From contig JAZNWL010000037.1 of NCBI GenBank assembly GCA_045593325.1, forward strand, positions 1-14,160: a stretch of 14,160 nt of DNA, in the 5' to 3' direction. Origin of the DNA: UMGS1484 sp045593325. Lineage in GTDB: Bacteria; Bacillota; Clostridia; Oscillospirales; Acutalibacteraceae. How positions within the stretch are numbered: the first letter of the stretch is position 1; every line of letters begins with the position of its first letter. The position numbers were made by a program, and so were the translations under genes. Below, piece after piece: positions 1 through 6,523 of this stretch. The notes under the pieces were generated by a model that had not been told where the DNA came from, did no database searches, and worked only from the letters and a program-made list of their open reading frames with translations.

Positions 1-1085
1 TTCCTTGCCCTTACAAAAATGTTACGGTAAATGCCAACCCCACCGCCGAAGTTGTTTATGGGGATAGGCGATACGGTACTTTGAATGGTGACGTTTATTA
101 TTTTACTCCTTATGATTTCACCGGTATTAACATTACCTTTGAATTAAATGACGGTTCTACCAAAACCTACACCGTTGAAGATTTTGATACGGAAGCAGGA
201 GAATTGGACGGATATTTCTTTGATATAGATATTTCTGAATGCGAAGGCCCCGGTATGGCAAATGCTGTTATCTATTACAAAGGCATTGAAGTTCCTTTCC
301 AAATTCCGGTTGTGGAATCGCCTCTTGCAAGTTTAGAGGTTATTGGTATTGCCAAATTCTTGTTGTATGAGCAATACTATTATCCTTTGATGGATGGTTT
401 GAAAGTAAAACTTACCATGAAAGACGGTACTTCTCAAACGGTGGAATTGAATGATGAAACCCTACAATATCAAATGGAAAACGGCTTTGTTTATATTGTT
501 GATGTTGAGGACTACTCTGTAACCATTTATAATGATTATGATGAAAACGATAAAGAGTATTATGTTTTCGAATGTTTGGATCTGAAAGCAGAATATCACG
601 ATTTCAGCTTTAAGCCTACCCGTGAAGTAGCAAATGTGGTTGTTTCCGATTTTGCTCCCGATGGGGATGGCATGATTTTAAACATTTCTTATACCAACGA
701 AGAAACCGATACTTTGCACGTGGAAAAACTGTGCCAAAACGTATGGGGTGACTACGGCGATTATATGGGGAAAACCGAAAACGGTATTATGTGGTATCAT
801 ATTGAACAAAAGTATACCCATGACGGCGAGTTGGAAGGTTACCTGGTTTACGTTTTAGATTACGAAGTGTTTGTACCGGCAGAAACCCAAACTTTTGGCG
901 ACTTGGACGGCAACGGTAAAATTGACGCCAAAGATGCCTTGCAAGTGCTGAAATATGCCGTGAATAAAGTTGAATTTACCCCCGCACAAGAACGGATTGC
1001 CGACGTGAATAATGACGGTGATATCAACGCCAAAGATGCCTTGGAAATTCTTAAAAAAGCGGTTGGGAAACCTGCTTGTTTCTAA
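1..1085 (+). CDS. Secreted dockerin-domain protein, C-terminal part (5' end outside window)
   Basis: The frame is open from the first complete codon at base 3 to the TAA at 1083-1085, so this is the last 360 residues of a larger protein; the TTG at 81 is only an internal codon. The C-terminus (about 894-1082) is a type I dockerin. It has two 12-residue EF-hand-like calcium loops, DLDGNGKIDAKD and DVNNDGDINAKD, each followed by an ALxxLKxAV helix. Dockerins bind cohesin modules in extracellular complexes, and some non-cellulosomal clostridia use them on other secreted proteins. The roughly 300 residues before it are acidic, rich in Tyr, Asp and Thr, and look like tandem beta-sandwich modules of about 100 residues (phrases such as LKVKLTMKDGTSQTVEL). 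I see no catalytic motif. The signal peptide and any enzyme domain would lie upstream. The dockerin call is firm; the function of the rest is unknown. Confidence 0.85.
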   Translation, partial: PCPYKNVTVNANPTAEVVYGDRRYGTLNGDVYYFTPYDFTGINITFELNDGSTKTYTVEDFDTEAGELDGYFFDIDISECEGPGMANAVIYYKGIEVPFQIPVVESPLASLEVIGIAKFLLYEQYYYPLMDGLKVKLTMKDGTSQTVELNDETLQYQMENGFVYIVDVEDYSVTIYNDYDENDKEYYVFECLDLKAEYHDFSFKPTREVANVVVSDFAPDGDGMILNISYTNEETDTLHVEKLCQNVWGDYGDYMGKTENGIMWYHIEQKYTHDGELEGYLVYVLDYEVFVPAETQTFGDLDGNGKIDAKDALQVLKYAVNKVEFTPAQERIADVNNDGDINAKDALEILKKAVGKPACF

Positions 1086-1094
1086 GCCACAACA

Positions 1095-1136
1095 AAAAAC
1101 CGGAGTGGGAATGTTTTGGTTCCCACTCCGGTTTTT
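1095..1136. terminator. Bidirectional intrinsic terminator
   Basis: A perfect 17-bp inverted repeat, arms 1095-1111 and 1120-1136, encloses an 8-base loop. The outer five pairs are A on the left and T on the right, so the RNA ends in a U-run on either strand. It lies 9 bases after the dockerin gene stop and 49 bases beyond the stop of the convergent lipoprotein gene, so it can serve both. Confidence 0.92.
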
Positions 1137-1184
1137 CTATGTTACTTGTTCTTTTTGAAAAACAGCCCTTTGAATAATCAGTTT

Positions 1185-1433
1185 TCAAATAAACCGTTGT
1201 TGGCGGATATACCATTCAATGTCTTCCAAACTTTTGTCGGTAACCCCGTTGCGGTAACTGTAATATCCGCCAAAGGTCATGGTTTCGGGGGTGTCTGTAA
1301 CAGGTTGGGATTCCTGACTGCTCACTTCCGCCACCGAGGAATCAGGTTGGGAGGTGCTTTCGGGTGCCGAAGAGCAGGAACAAAAACAAAGGGCAATCAG
1401 TAAGATAAGGCATAGCAGAGTTTGTTTTTTCAT
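1185..1433 (-). CDS. Small predicted lipoprotein of unknown function
   Basis: This encodes 82 residues. The start at 1433 is chosen because a good ribosome site (AAGGAG, 1443-1448) lies 9 bases upstream; the longer frame to 1559 runs inside the CLC gene. The N-terminus is a lipoprotein-type signal: MKKQ, a hydrophobic stretch, then CFCSCSS. Cys20 is the likeliest lipidated residue, although FCSC is a poor match to the usual LxxC lipobox. Residues 21-50 are a Ser/Pro/Glu/Gln-rich linker. The last 30 residues contain FGGYYSYRNG and LEDIEWYIRQQ, which I do not recognise. It starts 13 bases after the CLC stop, and its ribosome site overlaps that stop codon, so the two are co-transcribed and probably coupled. 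It is short for a functional lipoprotein and could be a truncated copy. Confidence 0.7.
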   Translation of the reverse strand: MKKQTLLCLILLIALCFCSCSSAPESTSQPDSSVAEVSSQESQPVTDTPETMTFGGYYSYRNGVTDKSLEDIEWYIRQQRFI

Positions 1434-1446
1434 AATATATTTCTCC

Positions 1447-2697
1447 TTATTCATTGGATTGATTTTCGGTAAGGGTTTCTTTGGAAAACTGCCGTCGTTG
1501 GCTTTGATACAATCCCGAATCCCCTGACAGAACAAATGCGATGACACAAACCAGGGCAAAAAGGTGGAAGTTGCTCACCCCGAACAGTTCCACGCTGAGA
1601 ATGATAGAGGTTAAAGGACTGTTGGTAACGCAACAGAACAGGGCAACCAATCCCAATGCTCCTGCCAGGGCAGGGCTGATGCCCAAAAGGCTTCCCATAA
1701 CACAACCGAAGGTGGCGCCGATGCAGAAGGTGGGAACGATTTCGCCCCCCTTAAACCCTGCCGCCAGGGTGATGGCGGTAAACAACAGCTTCAGAATAAA
1801 GTCATACCAATTCCAGTGCCCTTCCATGGCGCCCAGCGCCATATCCATTCCCGCGCCGTTGTATCGTTGATCCCCCACCAAAAGGGTCAACCCCACAATT
1901 ACAACAGCCCCCAGGGAAATACGAAGCCAGGGATTCTTCACCCATTTTTTCAACAGGTGTTCCCCTTGGTGGAAAATATAGCACATGGCAATGCCCACCA
2001 GGGAAACCGCCAGGGCGAAAACAAAAATTTTGCCATAGGTGGTGAGGGTGTTGGGTAGTACGGTATCCACAGCGAAGGTTTCTGCATGAACCCCCAACAT
2101 GGCCGATACTTTGGCGGCGGCAAAGGAAGAAAGATAACAAGGCAAAAGCCCCAAAGAGAAAACCGAACCCACCGATAAAAATTCCAACGTGAACAGGGCG
2201 GCGGTGAAGGGGGTACCGAACAGCCCGGCAAACACACCGCTCATCCCGCTTAAAATCAGGATCTTTCGATCTTTCTCATTCAATCGGAACAGTTTTGCCA
2301 AAAGGGATGCCCCCGCACCACCCATTTGCAGGGCGGCACCTTCCCGACCTGCCGAACCCCCGAATAGGTGGGTCATGGCGGTGGAAAGGAAAATCAAAGG
2401 GGTGATCAGGGGATTGACCCCTTGCTTGCGGGCAACCGCCTCCATCACTTCGTTGGTGCCTCGGTTGTTTTGCTGTTTGCATAAGCGATATAACCCAACC
2501 GTTGCCAGCCCCCCAAAGGGAAGTAAAAACAATAGCCAGGGGTAGTTCCCCCGTAAGGTGGTTACCAAGGATAACACGTGAGCAAAGGCACCGCCCAGCA
2601 CCCCCCCGAGAATTCCCGTGAAGGTTCCCAACAGCGCCCATTTCAGAAAGGTTACACTATATTGTTTTGGATGACGTAATTGTTTGACAAAAGACAT
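1447..2697 (-). CDS. CLC-family chloride channel / anion-proton antiporter
   Basis: This 416-residue, very hydrophobic protein belongs to the CLC voltage-gated chloride channel superfamily. Visible signatures are GGSAGREGAALQMGG (equivalent to the GREGP region that carries the external gating glutamate) and KGGEIVPTFCIGATFG (equivalent to the GxFxP region). A C-terminal SGDSGLYQSQ stretch and a short basic tail follow; there are no CBS domains. Such proteins move chloride, or in one subfamily fluoride, across the inner membrane, often exchanging anion for protons. The canonical GSGIP selectivity motif appears replaced by RGTNEV, and GREGP reads GREGA. These departures recall the fluoride-exporting CLC-F subgroup but do not prove it. 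No fluoride riboswitch is apparent in the roughly 35-base leader. The ATG at 2697 has no strong ribosome site. The gene is divergent from the MarR operon and is followed by the small lipoprotein. Confidence 0.9.
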   Translation of the reverse strand: MSFVKQLRHPKQYSVTFLKWALLGTFTGILGGVLGGAFAHVLSLVTTLRGNYPWLLFLLPFGGLATVGLYRLCKQQNNRGTNEVMEAVARKQGVNPLITPLIFLSTAMTHLFGGSAGREGAALQMGGAGASLLAKLFRLNEKDRKILILSGMSGVFAGLFGTPFTAALFTLEFLSVGSVFSLGLLPCYLSSFAAAKVSAMLGVHAETFAVDTVLPNTLTTYGKIFVFALAVSLVGIAMCYIFHQGEHLLKKWVKNPWLRISLGAVVIVGLTLLVGDQRYNGAGMDMALGAMEGHWNWYDFILKLLFTAITLAAGFKGGEIVPTFCIGATFGCVMGSLLGISPALAGALGLVALFCCVTNSPLTSIILSVELFGVSNFHLFALVCVIAFVLSGDSGLYQSQRRQFSKETLTENQSNE

Positions 2698-2736
2698 AGC
2701 ATATCAACCACACATATTGTTTTTCCTGTTTTTGGC

Positions 2737-2765
2737 ATTGTACCACAATTCATTCCAAAAGTAAA
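2737..2765 (-). promoter_or_regulatory. Promoter of the CLC / lipoprotein genes
   Basis: Read on the minus strand, TTTACT (2760-2765) is followed after 17 bases by TACAAT (2737-2742), a good sigma-A promoter. It gives a leader of about 33 bases before the CLC ATG. The MarR operators lie 45 bp or more upstream of its -35 box. Confidence 0.6.
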
Positions 2766-2809
2766 TTGATTGTGCATAATTTTCGAAGAAATATCGTGAT
2801 GTGAAAAAG

Positions 2810-2827
2810 AAGTTGACATTTCAACTT
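2810..2827. promoter_or_regulatory. Operator 1: 18-bp palindrome over the -35 box
   Basis: The arms AAGTTGA (2810-2816) and TCAACTT (2821-2827) flank a CATT centre. The palindrome contains the TTGACA box, so a bound protein would block RNA polymerase. Size and symmetry fit a winged-helix MarR dimer, and the adjacent MarR gene is the obvious candidate. Confidence 0.8.
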
Positions 2828-2841
2828 TCGTGACCTATAAT
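2813..2841 (+). promoter_or_regulatory. Consensus sigma-A promoter of the marR-adh-aldh operon
   Basis: TTGACA (2813-2818), a 17-base spacer and TATAAT (2836-2841) match the consensus perfectly. Such a strong promoter would normally need repression, which fits the two operators that overlap and follow it. Transcription should start near 2848, inside the second operator. Confidence 0.92.
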
Positions 2842-2845
2842 AAAG

Positions 2846-2863
2846 AAGTTGAAACCTCAACTT
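2846..2863. promoter_or_regulatory. Operator 2: 18-bp palindrome at the transcription start
   Basis: The arms AAGTTGA (2846-2852) and TCAACTT (2857-2863) are identical to those of operator 1, with an AACC centre. The sites are 36 bp apart centre to centre. This one sits between the -10 box and the ribosome site, so occupancy would block initiation or early elongation. Confidence 0.8.
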
Positions 2864-2885
2864 GTTCACAGGAGGAGATATTCGT

Positions 2886-3338
2886 ATGATAGACAGATTC
2901 GAGCGATTTTCCCTGGCAATTTCCGCCATTACCAAATATTGGCATAAAATCGCCGCCGAAGAACTTTCCAAGTACGGCTTGAAAGGACCTCATGCCACCT
3001 ATTTAACGGCCATGTATAAATACCCTCAAGGGATTACGGTACCGCATCTTTGTGAGGTGTGCGGAAAAGACAAATCAGACGCTTCCCGTATGATTGCCAT
3101 TCTGGAACAAAAGGGATTGGTGAAAAAGCAGGGGGTGGACGGCAGTCTTTACCGAGGGTTGTTGCTGTTGACCGAAGAAGGCAAAGCGGCGGCAGAGCAC
3201 GTGTGCAACCGCGCCGCCCGAGCAGTGGAAATGGCAGGGAAGGACCTGACCGATGACATGCGGGACACATTCTATCGCTCACTGGAATCCATCACCGAGA
3301 ATTTGCGTGGGTTAAGCGAGGAGGGAATTCCTGACTGA
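2886..3338 (+). CDS. MarR-family transcriptional regulator
   Basis: This encodes 150 residues. The ATG at 2886 follows GGAGGAGA (2871-2878) with a 7-base gap; the TTG at 2862 lies upstream of that ribosome site and is not the start. Length and layout fit MarR: an N-terminal dimer helix, then a winged helix-turn-helix at about residues 38-100. Clear marks are ITVPHLCEVCGKDKSDASRMIAILEQKGLV (here split over helices) with the usual SxxSRxIxxLExKGLV logic, the wing (KKQGVDGSLYRG) and LTEEGKAAAEH. The C-terminal helices complete the dimer. It probably represses its own operon through the twin palindromes. The ligand is unknown; an aldehyde, alcohol or fatty acid would fit the downstream enzymes. 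Its TGA overlaps the dehydrogenase ATG by one base, so the two are translationally coupled. Confidence 0.88.
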   Translation: MIDRFERFSLAISAITKYWHKIAAEELSKYGLKGPHATYLTAMYKYPQGITVPHLCEVCGKDKSDASRMIAILEQKGLVKKQGVDGSLYRGLLLLTEEGKAAAEHVCNRAARAVEMAGKDLTDDMRDTFYRSLESITENLRGLSEEGIPD

Positions 3339-4552
3339 TGAATATTGCATCAAAACTGTTTTGCCGTGGGTTTCAAGGGGCATTTCGTCTGGCATTGCCC
3401 TTTTTGCCGTACCGAGAACCCAAAAAGGTATCCTCTTGCTCTGCTTTGGGCGAAGTAATTCAAAAAGAAAAGATTCAATCGGTGCTCATCGTCACCGATA
3501 AGGGCATTGTGAACAATGGGCTGACTGTACCATTGGAAAAGGTGTTGCAGGAAAATAACGTGTCTTTCATTCTTTATGATCAAACCCAGCCCAATCCCAC
3601 GGTGAAGAACGTAGAAGAAGCCCTGGCACTATATCATAAAAATAACTGTGATGCCCTCATTGCTATTGGGGGCGGGTCTTCCATGGACTGCGCCAAAGCA
3701 TTGGGTGCAAGAGTGGCGTATCCCAAAAAATCCGTTGGGCAAATGAAGGGCATTTTACGGGTGCTTCGGAAACTTCCTACCCTGATTGCCATTCCCACCA
3801 CCGCGGGTACCGGCAGTGAAGTAACCCTTGCGGCAATTATTACCGATTCCCAAAAACATCATAAATACGCCCTGATGAGTTTTCCCTTGATTCCTCATTA
3901 TGCGGTTCTGGATGCTGCCCTTACGGAATCGTTACCGCCCCATCTTACCGCCACCACAGGAATGGACGCCCTCACCCATGCGGTGGAAGCCTACATCGGC
4001 CGTTCCACCACCAGGGAAACAAGACGCCTTGCCCTGGAAGCGGTGAAACTGATATTTGAAAACATTGAAACTGCCTATGCCCAAGGGGAAAACCATAGGG
4101 CAAGAGAAAATATGCTTCATGCCGCCTACAAAGCGGGAGTTGCTTTTTCCAAATCCTACGTGGGATATATCCATGCAGTTGCCCATTCTTTGGGTGGGCA
4201 GTACGGCACACCTCACGGCCTTGCCAATGCGGTGATTATGCCCTATGTGCTGGAAGCGTACGGCAAAAGTGCTCATAAAAAGCTGCAACAACTGGGGGTT
4301 GCCGCAGGGGTTTGTTCCCCGGAGGATTCTGCCCGGGACGGTGCCAAAAAGTTGATTCAAGCCATCAAAGTTTTGAATGAAACCATGGGCATTCCCCATA
4401 CAATTCAAGGAATTCAAAAAGAGGATATCCCCCTTATGGCAAAGCATGCCGCCAAGGAAGCCAATCCCCTGTATCCCGTTCCCAAACTGATGACCCAACG
4501 TGAGTTGGAACCCTTCTATCATCAAATTGCAGATTGGAGTACAAAACAATGA
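3338..4552 (+). CDS. Iron-containing alcohol dehydrogenase
   Basis: The 404 residues match the group III (Fe-ADH) family, which interconverts primary alcohols and aldehydes with NAD(P). The N-terminal half holds the dinucleotide fold with GGGSSMDCAKALG (about 111-123) and PTTAGTGSEVT (153-163). The C-terminal helical half carries the metal site: Asp210 and His214 in MDALTHAVEAY, His279 in YIHAVAHSLGG and His293 in TPHG. All four expected ligands are present, so the enzyme should be active, with iron or zinc. Length is normal with a slight N-terminal extension. The start ATG is at 3338, in a one-base overlap with the MarR stop and after GAGGAGGG. The downstream aldehyde dehydrogenase overlaps by four bases, which implies the aldehyde is handed on to oxidation. 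The exact substrate cannot be read from the sequence. Confidence 0.93.
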   Translation: MNIASKLFCRGFQGAFRLALPFLPYREPKKVSSCSALGEVIQKEKIQSVLIVTDKGIVNNGLTVPLEKVLQENNVSFILYDQTQPNPTVKNVEEALALYHKNNCDALIAIGGGSSMDCAKALGARVAYPKKSVGQMKGILRVLRKLPTLIAIPTTAGTGSEVTLAAIITDSQKHHKYALMSFPLIPHYAVLDAALTESLPPHLTATTGMDALTHAVEAYIGRSTTRETRRLALEAVKLIFENIETAYAQGENHRARENMLHAAYKAGVAFSKSYVGYIHAVAHSLGGQYGTPHGLANAVIMPYVLEAYGKSAHKKLQQLGVAAGVCSPEDSARDGAKKLIQAIKVLNETMGIPHTIQGIQKEDIPLMAKHAAKEANPLYPVPKLMTQRELEPFYHQIADWSTKQ

Positions 4553-5931
4553 CAAGTATAGAAATTCAAAGTCTGCTGGAAAAACAAAGAGCCTATTATC
4601 ACAGCGGGGCAACCATTCCCGTTTCCTTTCGTATCAAGCGGTTGAAGAAACTGTATGCCACCGTGAAAAAATATGAAACCCAAATCAACAATGCCTTGCA
4701 AACCGACCTGGGGAAAAGTCATTTTGAAGGGTTTATGTGTGAAAGCGGTTTGGTGTTGTCGGAAATTTCCTATATGATTCGTCACACAAAGAAGTTTGCC
4801 AAACGAAAAACCGTTTATACTCCTTTGGCGCAGTTTGCCTCCCACAGTTATAAACAACCTGTGCCCTATGGTAATACCTTGATTATGAGCCCTTGGAATT
4901 ACCCCTTCCTTTTAACCATTGACCCCTTGGCAGATGCCATTGCCGCAGGCAATACCGCCATTGTGAAACCCAGCGCCTATTCTCCTGCTACCAGCCGCGT
5001 CATTGAAAAAATCATTTCCGAATGTTTTTCAGAGGAATACGTGGCGGTAGTAACCGGTGGCAGGGCAGAAAATACCGCCCTGTTGGACCAAAAGTTTGAT
5101 TTTGTTTTCTTCACAGGAAGCCAGGCGGTGGGAAAAGAAGTGCTTCGCCGCGCCGCCGAGCATTTAACCCCCGCCGTGCTGGAACTGGGGGGTAAAAGCC
5201 CTTGCATTGTGGACGCAAGTGCAAATATTAAACTGGCCGCCAAGCGGATCGTTTTTGGAAAATACCTCAACTGCGGTCAAACCTGCGTTGCACCCGACTA
5301 TATCCTTTGTGAGAGTTCGGTAAAAGAACAGTTGGTAGCCCAAGTGGTAAAACAAATTCAAAAACAATACGGCGAAACTCCTCTTGAAAATCAGGATTAC
5401 GGGAAGATCATCAACCAAAAACATTTTGACCGCCTTTGCGGTCTGATCGACCCAAATAAGGTGGTCGTGGGAGGAAAAACCAATCCCGATACCTGCCAAA
5501 TTGCCCCCACTGTTATGGACAACGTTACCTATGATGACCCGGTGATGGGGGAAGAAATTTTCGGACCCATTCTCCCCGTTCTCACCTTTGAGGATTTTGA
5601 TGAGGTTGTGGCAGACCTTAAGAAGAAAGACCATCCTTTGGCTTTGTATTTGTTCTCAAGCAATAAAAAGCATATCAAACGGGTCACCACCGAACTGTCC
5701 TACGGCGGCGGTTGTATCAATGACGTTGTGATTCACCTTGCCACCAGCGAAATGGGCTTCGGCGGTGTGGGAGAAAGCGGTATGGGCAGTTATCATGGGA
5801 AAGAGGGCTTCGATGCTTTCTCCCATTATAAATCCATTGTGGATAAAAAAACCTGGCTGGATCTGCCCATACGGTATCAACCCTACAAAAGCAAATTGTA
5901 CGAAAAACTTTTGCATATCTTTTTAAGATAA
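4549..5931 (+). CDS. Aldehyde dehydrogenase, class 3-like
   Basis: This encodes 460 residues with the ATG at 4549 in an ATGA overlap with the dehydrogenase stop, preceded by GGAG. It oxidises aldehydes to carboxylates with NAD(P). Visible catalytic features are SPWNYPF (Asn116), FFTGSQAVGKEV (188-198, cofactor loop), LELGGKSP with general base Glu212, and CGQTCVAPD with nucleophile Cys246. EEIFGPILPV follows later. Length and the PWNYP/GQTCVAPDY style fit the ALDH3 group, which takes medium- and long-chain aldehydes. The last 25 residues (RYQPYKSKLYEKLLHIFLR) are basic and amphipathic, as in membrane-associated fatty aldehyde dehydrogenases, although membrane binding is inference. It is the last gene of the MarR operon and is followed by a strong terminator. 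Confidence 0.94.
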   Translation: MTSIEIQSLLEKQRAYYHSGATIPVSFRIKRLKKLYATVKKYETQINNALQTDLGKSHFEGFMCESGLVLSEISYMIRHTKKFAKRKTVYTPLAQFASHSYKQPVPYGNTLIMSPWNYPFLLTIDPLADAIAAGNTAIVKPSAYSPATSRVIEKIISECFSEEYVAVVTGGRAENTALLDQKFDFVFFTGSQAVGKEVLRRAAEHLTPAVLELGGKSPCIVDASANIKLAAKRIVFGKYLNCGQTCVAPDYILCESSVKEQLVAQVVKQIQKQYGETPLENQDYGKIINQKHFDRLCGLIDPNKVVVGGKTNPDTCQIAPTVMDNVTYDDPVMGEEIFGPILPVLTFEDFDEVVADLKKKDHPLALYLFSSNKKHIKRVTTELSYGGGCINDVVIHLATSEMGFGGVGESGMGSYHGKEGFDAFSHYKSIVDKKTWLDLPIRYQPYKSKLYEKLLHIFLR

Positions 5932-5943
5932 AATTTGTTTATT

Positions 5944-5977
5944 CCGCCTCAAAGGGAAAAATCTTTGAGGCGGTTTT
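5944..5977 (+). terminator. Intrinsic terminator of the marR-adh-aldh operon
   Basis: CCGCCTCAAAG (5944-5954) pairs perfectly with 5963-5973 across an 8-base A-rich loop, followed by TTTTCTTTTTC. It begins 12 bases after the aldehyde dehydrogenase stop. Confidence 0.92.
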
Positions 5978-5984
5978 CTTTTTC

Positions 5985-6013
5985 TTGTACTATGGGTTCC
6001 GTTGTGATATAAT
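5985..6013 (+). promoter_or_regulatory. Promoter of the maoC-like / 5'-nucleotidase genes
   Basis: TTGTAC (5985-5990), a 17-base spacer and TATAAT (6008-6013) with an extended TGA just before the -10. It lies right after the preceding terminator and about 52 bases before the next ATG, so this is a separate transcription unit. Confidence 0.82.
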
Positions 6014-6065
6014 AAATCCATTCAAAAGAATTTAAGTTTTTCATTGGCTGTTTTGAGGTGATACC

Positions 6066-6497
6066 ATGTATTTTGACGATATAAAACCGGGAATGACAGT
6101 GGACATTGCCCCTGCCGTTATTGAAAAGGGAAAGATGCTGGCATTTGCAAAGGATTACGATAACATTCCCTTGCATACCGATGAGGAATATGCCAAACAA
6201 ACACCCTTCGGAAAACTCATTGCTCCGGGGGTGATGTCCTTTATGTCGGTGTGGGCAAAATATCTGGAAGTGGATCTGTTCGGGGAAGAATTGCTGGCAG
6301 GCAAATCCACCAAAATTGAATGGATAAAACCCGTTTTCGCAGAGGACGTTTTAACAAGTAAGGCACAGGTGACCAATCTTATAAAACGAAATCCCAAAAA
6401 CGGACTTGTGGAAATCACCATAGAAGCGTACAATCAGAAGGGTGACCTGGTGCTCACCGACGTTACCGAAGCCATTGTAAAATGCAGACCCATATAA
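6066..6497 (+). CDS. MaoC-like hotdog-fold dehydratase
   Basis: The 143 residues match the single-hotdog MaoC / (R)-specific enoyl-CoA hydratase family in length and in the hydratase motif AFAKDYDNIPLHTDEEYA. That motif places the expected catalytic Asp32 and His37, spaced as in PhaJ-type hydratases. LIAPGVMSF and a late TVEAIVKC-like beta strand (VTEAIVKCRPI) complete the fold. The usual reaction is reversible hydration of trans-2-enoyl-CoA, but the exact acyl substrate cannot be inferred and non-CoA roles occur in this family. The ATG at 6066 follows GAGGTG. It is the first gene after its own promoter, and the 5'-nucleotidase gene starts 26 bases later, so they are probably co-transcribed although functionally unrelated. 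Its position next to the fatty aldehyde-type operon is suggestive only. Confidence 0.85.
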   Translation: MYFDDIKPGMTVDIAPAVIEKGKMLAFAKDYDNIPLHTDEEYAKQTPFGKLIAPGVMSFMSVWAKYLEVDLFGEELLAGKSTKIEWIKPVFAEDVLTSKAQVTNLIKRNPKNGLVEITIEAYNQKGDLVLTDVTEAIVKCRPI

Positions 6498-6523
6498 ATA
6501 TTCTTTTCAGGAGGAATGAAGAT

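Noticed and set aside
1116..1403. Plus-strand frame opposite the lipoprotein gene
   Set aside because: It starts inside the terminator hairpin, has no ribosome site and reads as an antisense shadow of the lipoprotein.
2698..2736. Fluoride riboswitch before the CLC gene
   Set aside because: The leader is only about 35 bases long and too short for the crcB-motif fold, and I see none of its conserved blocks.
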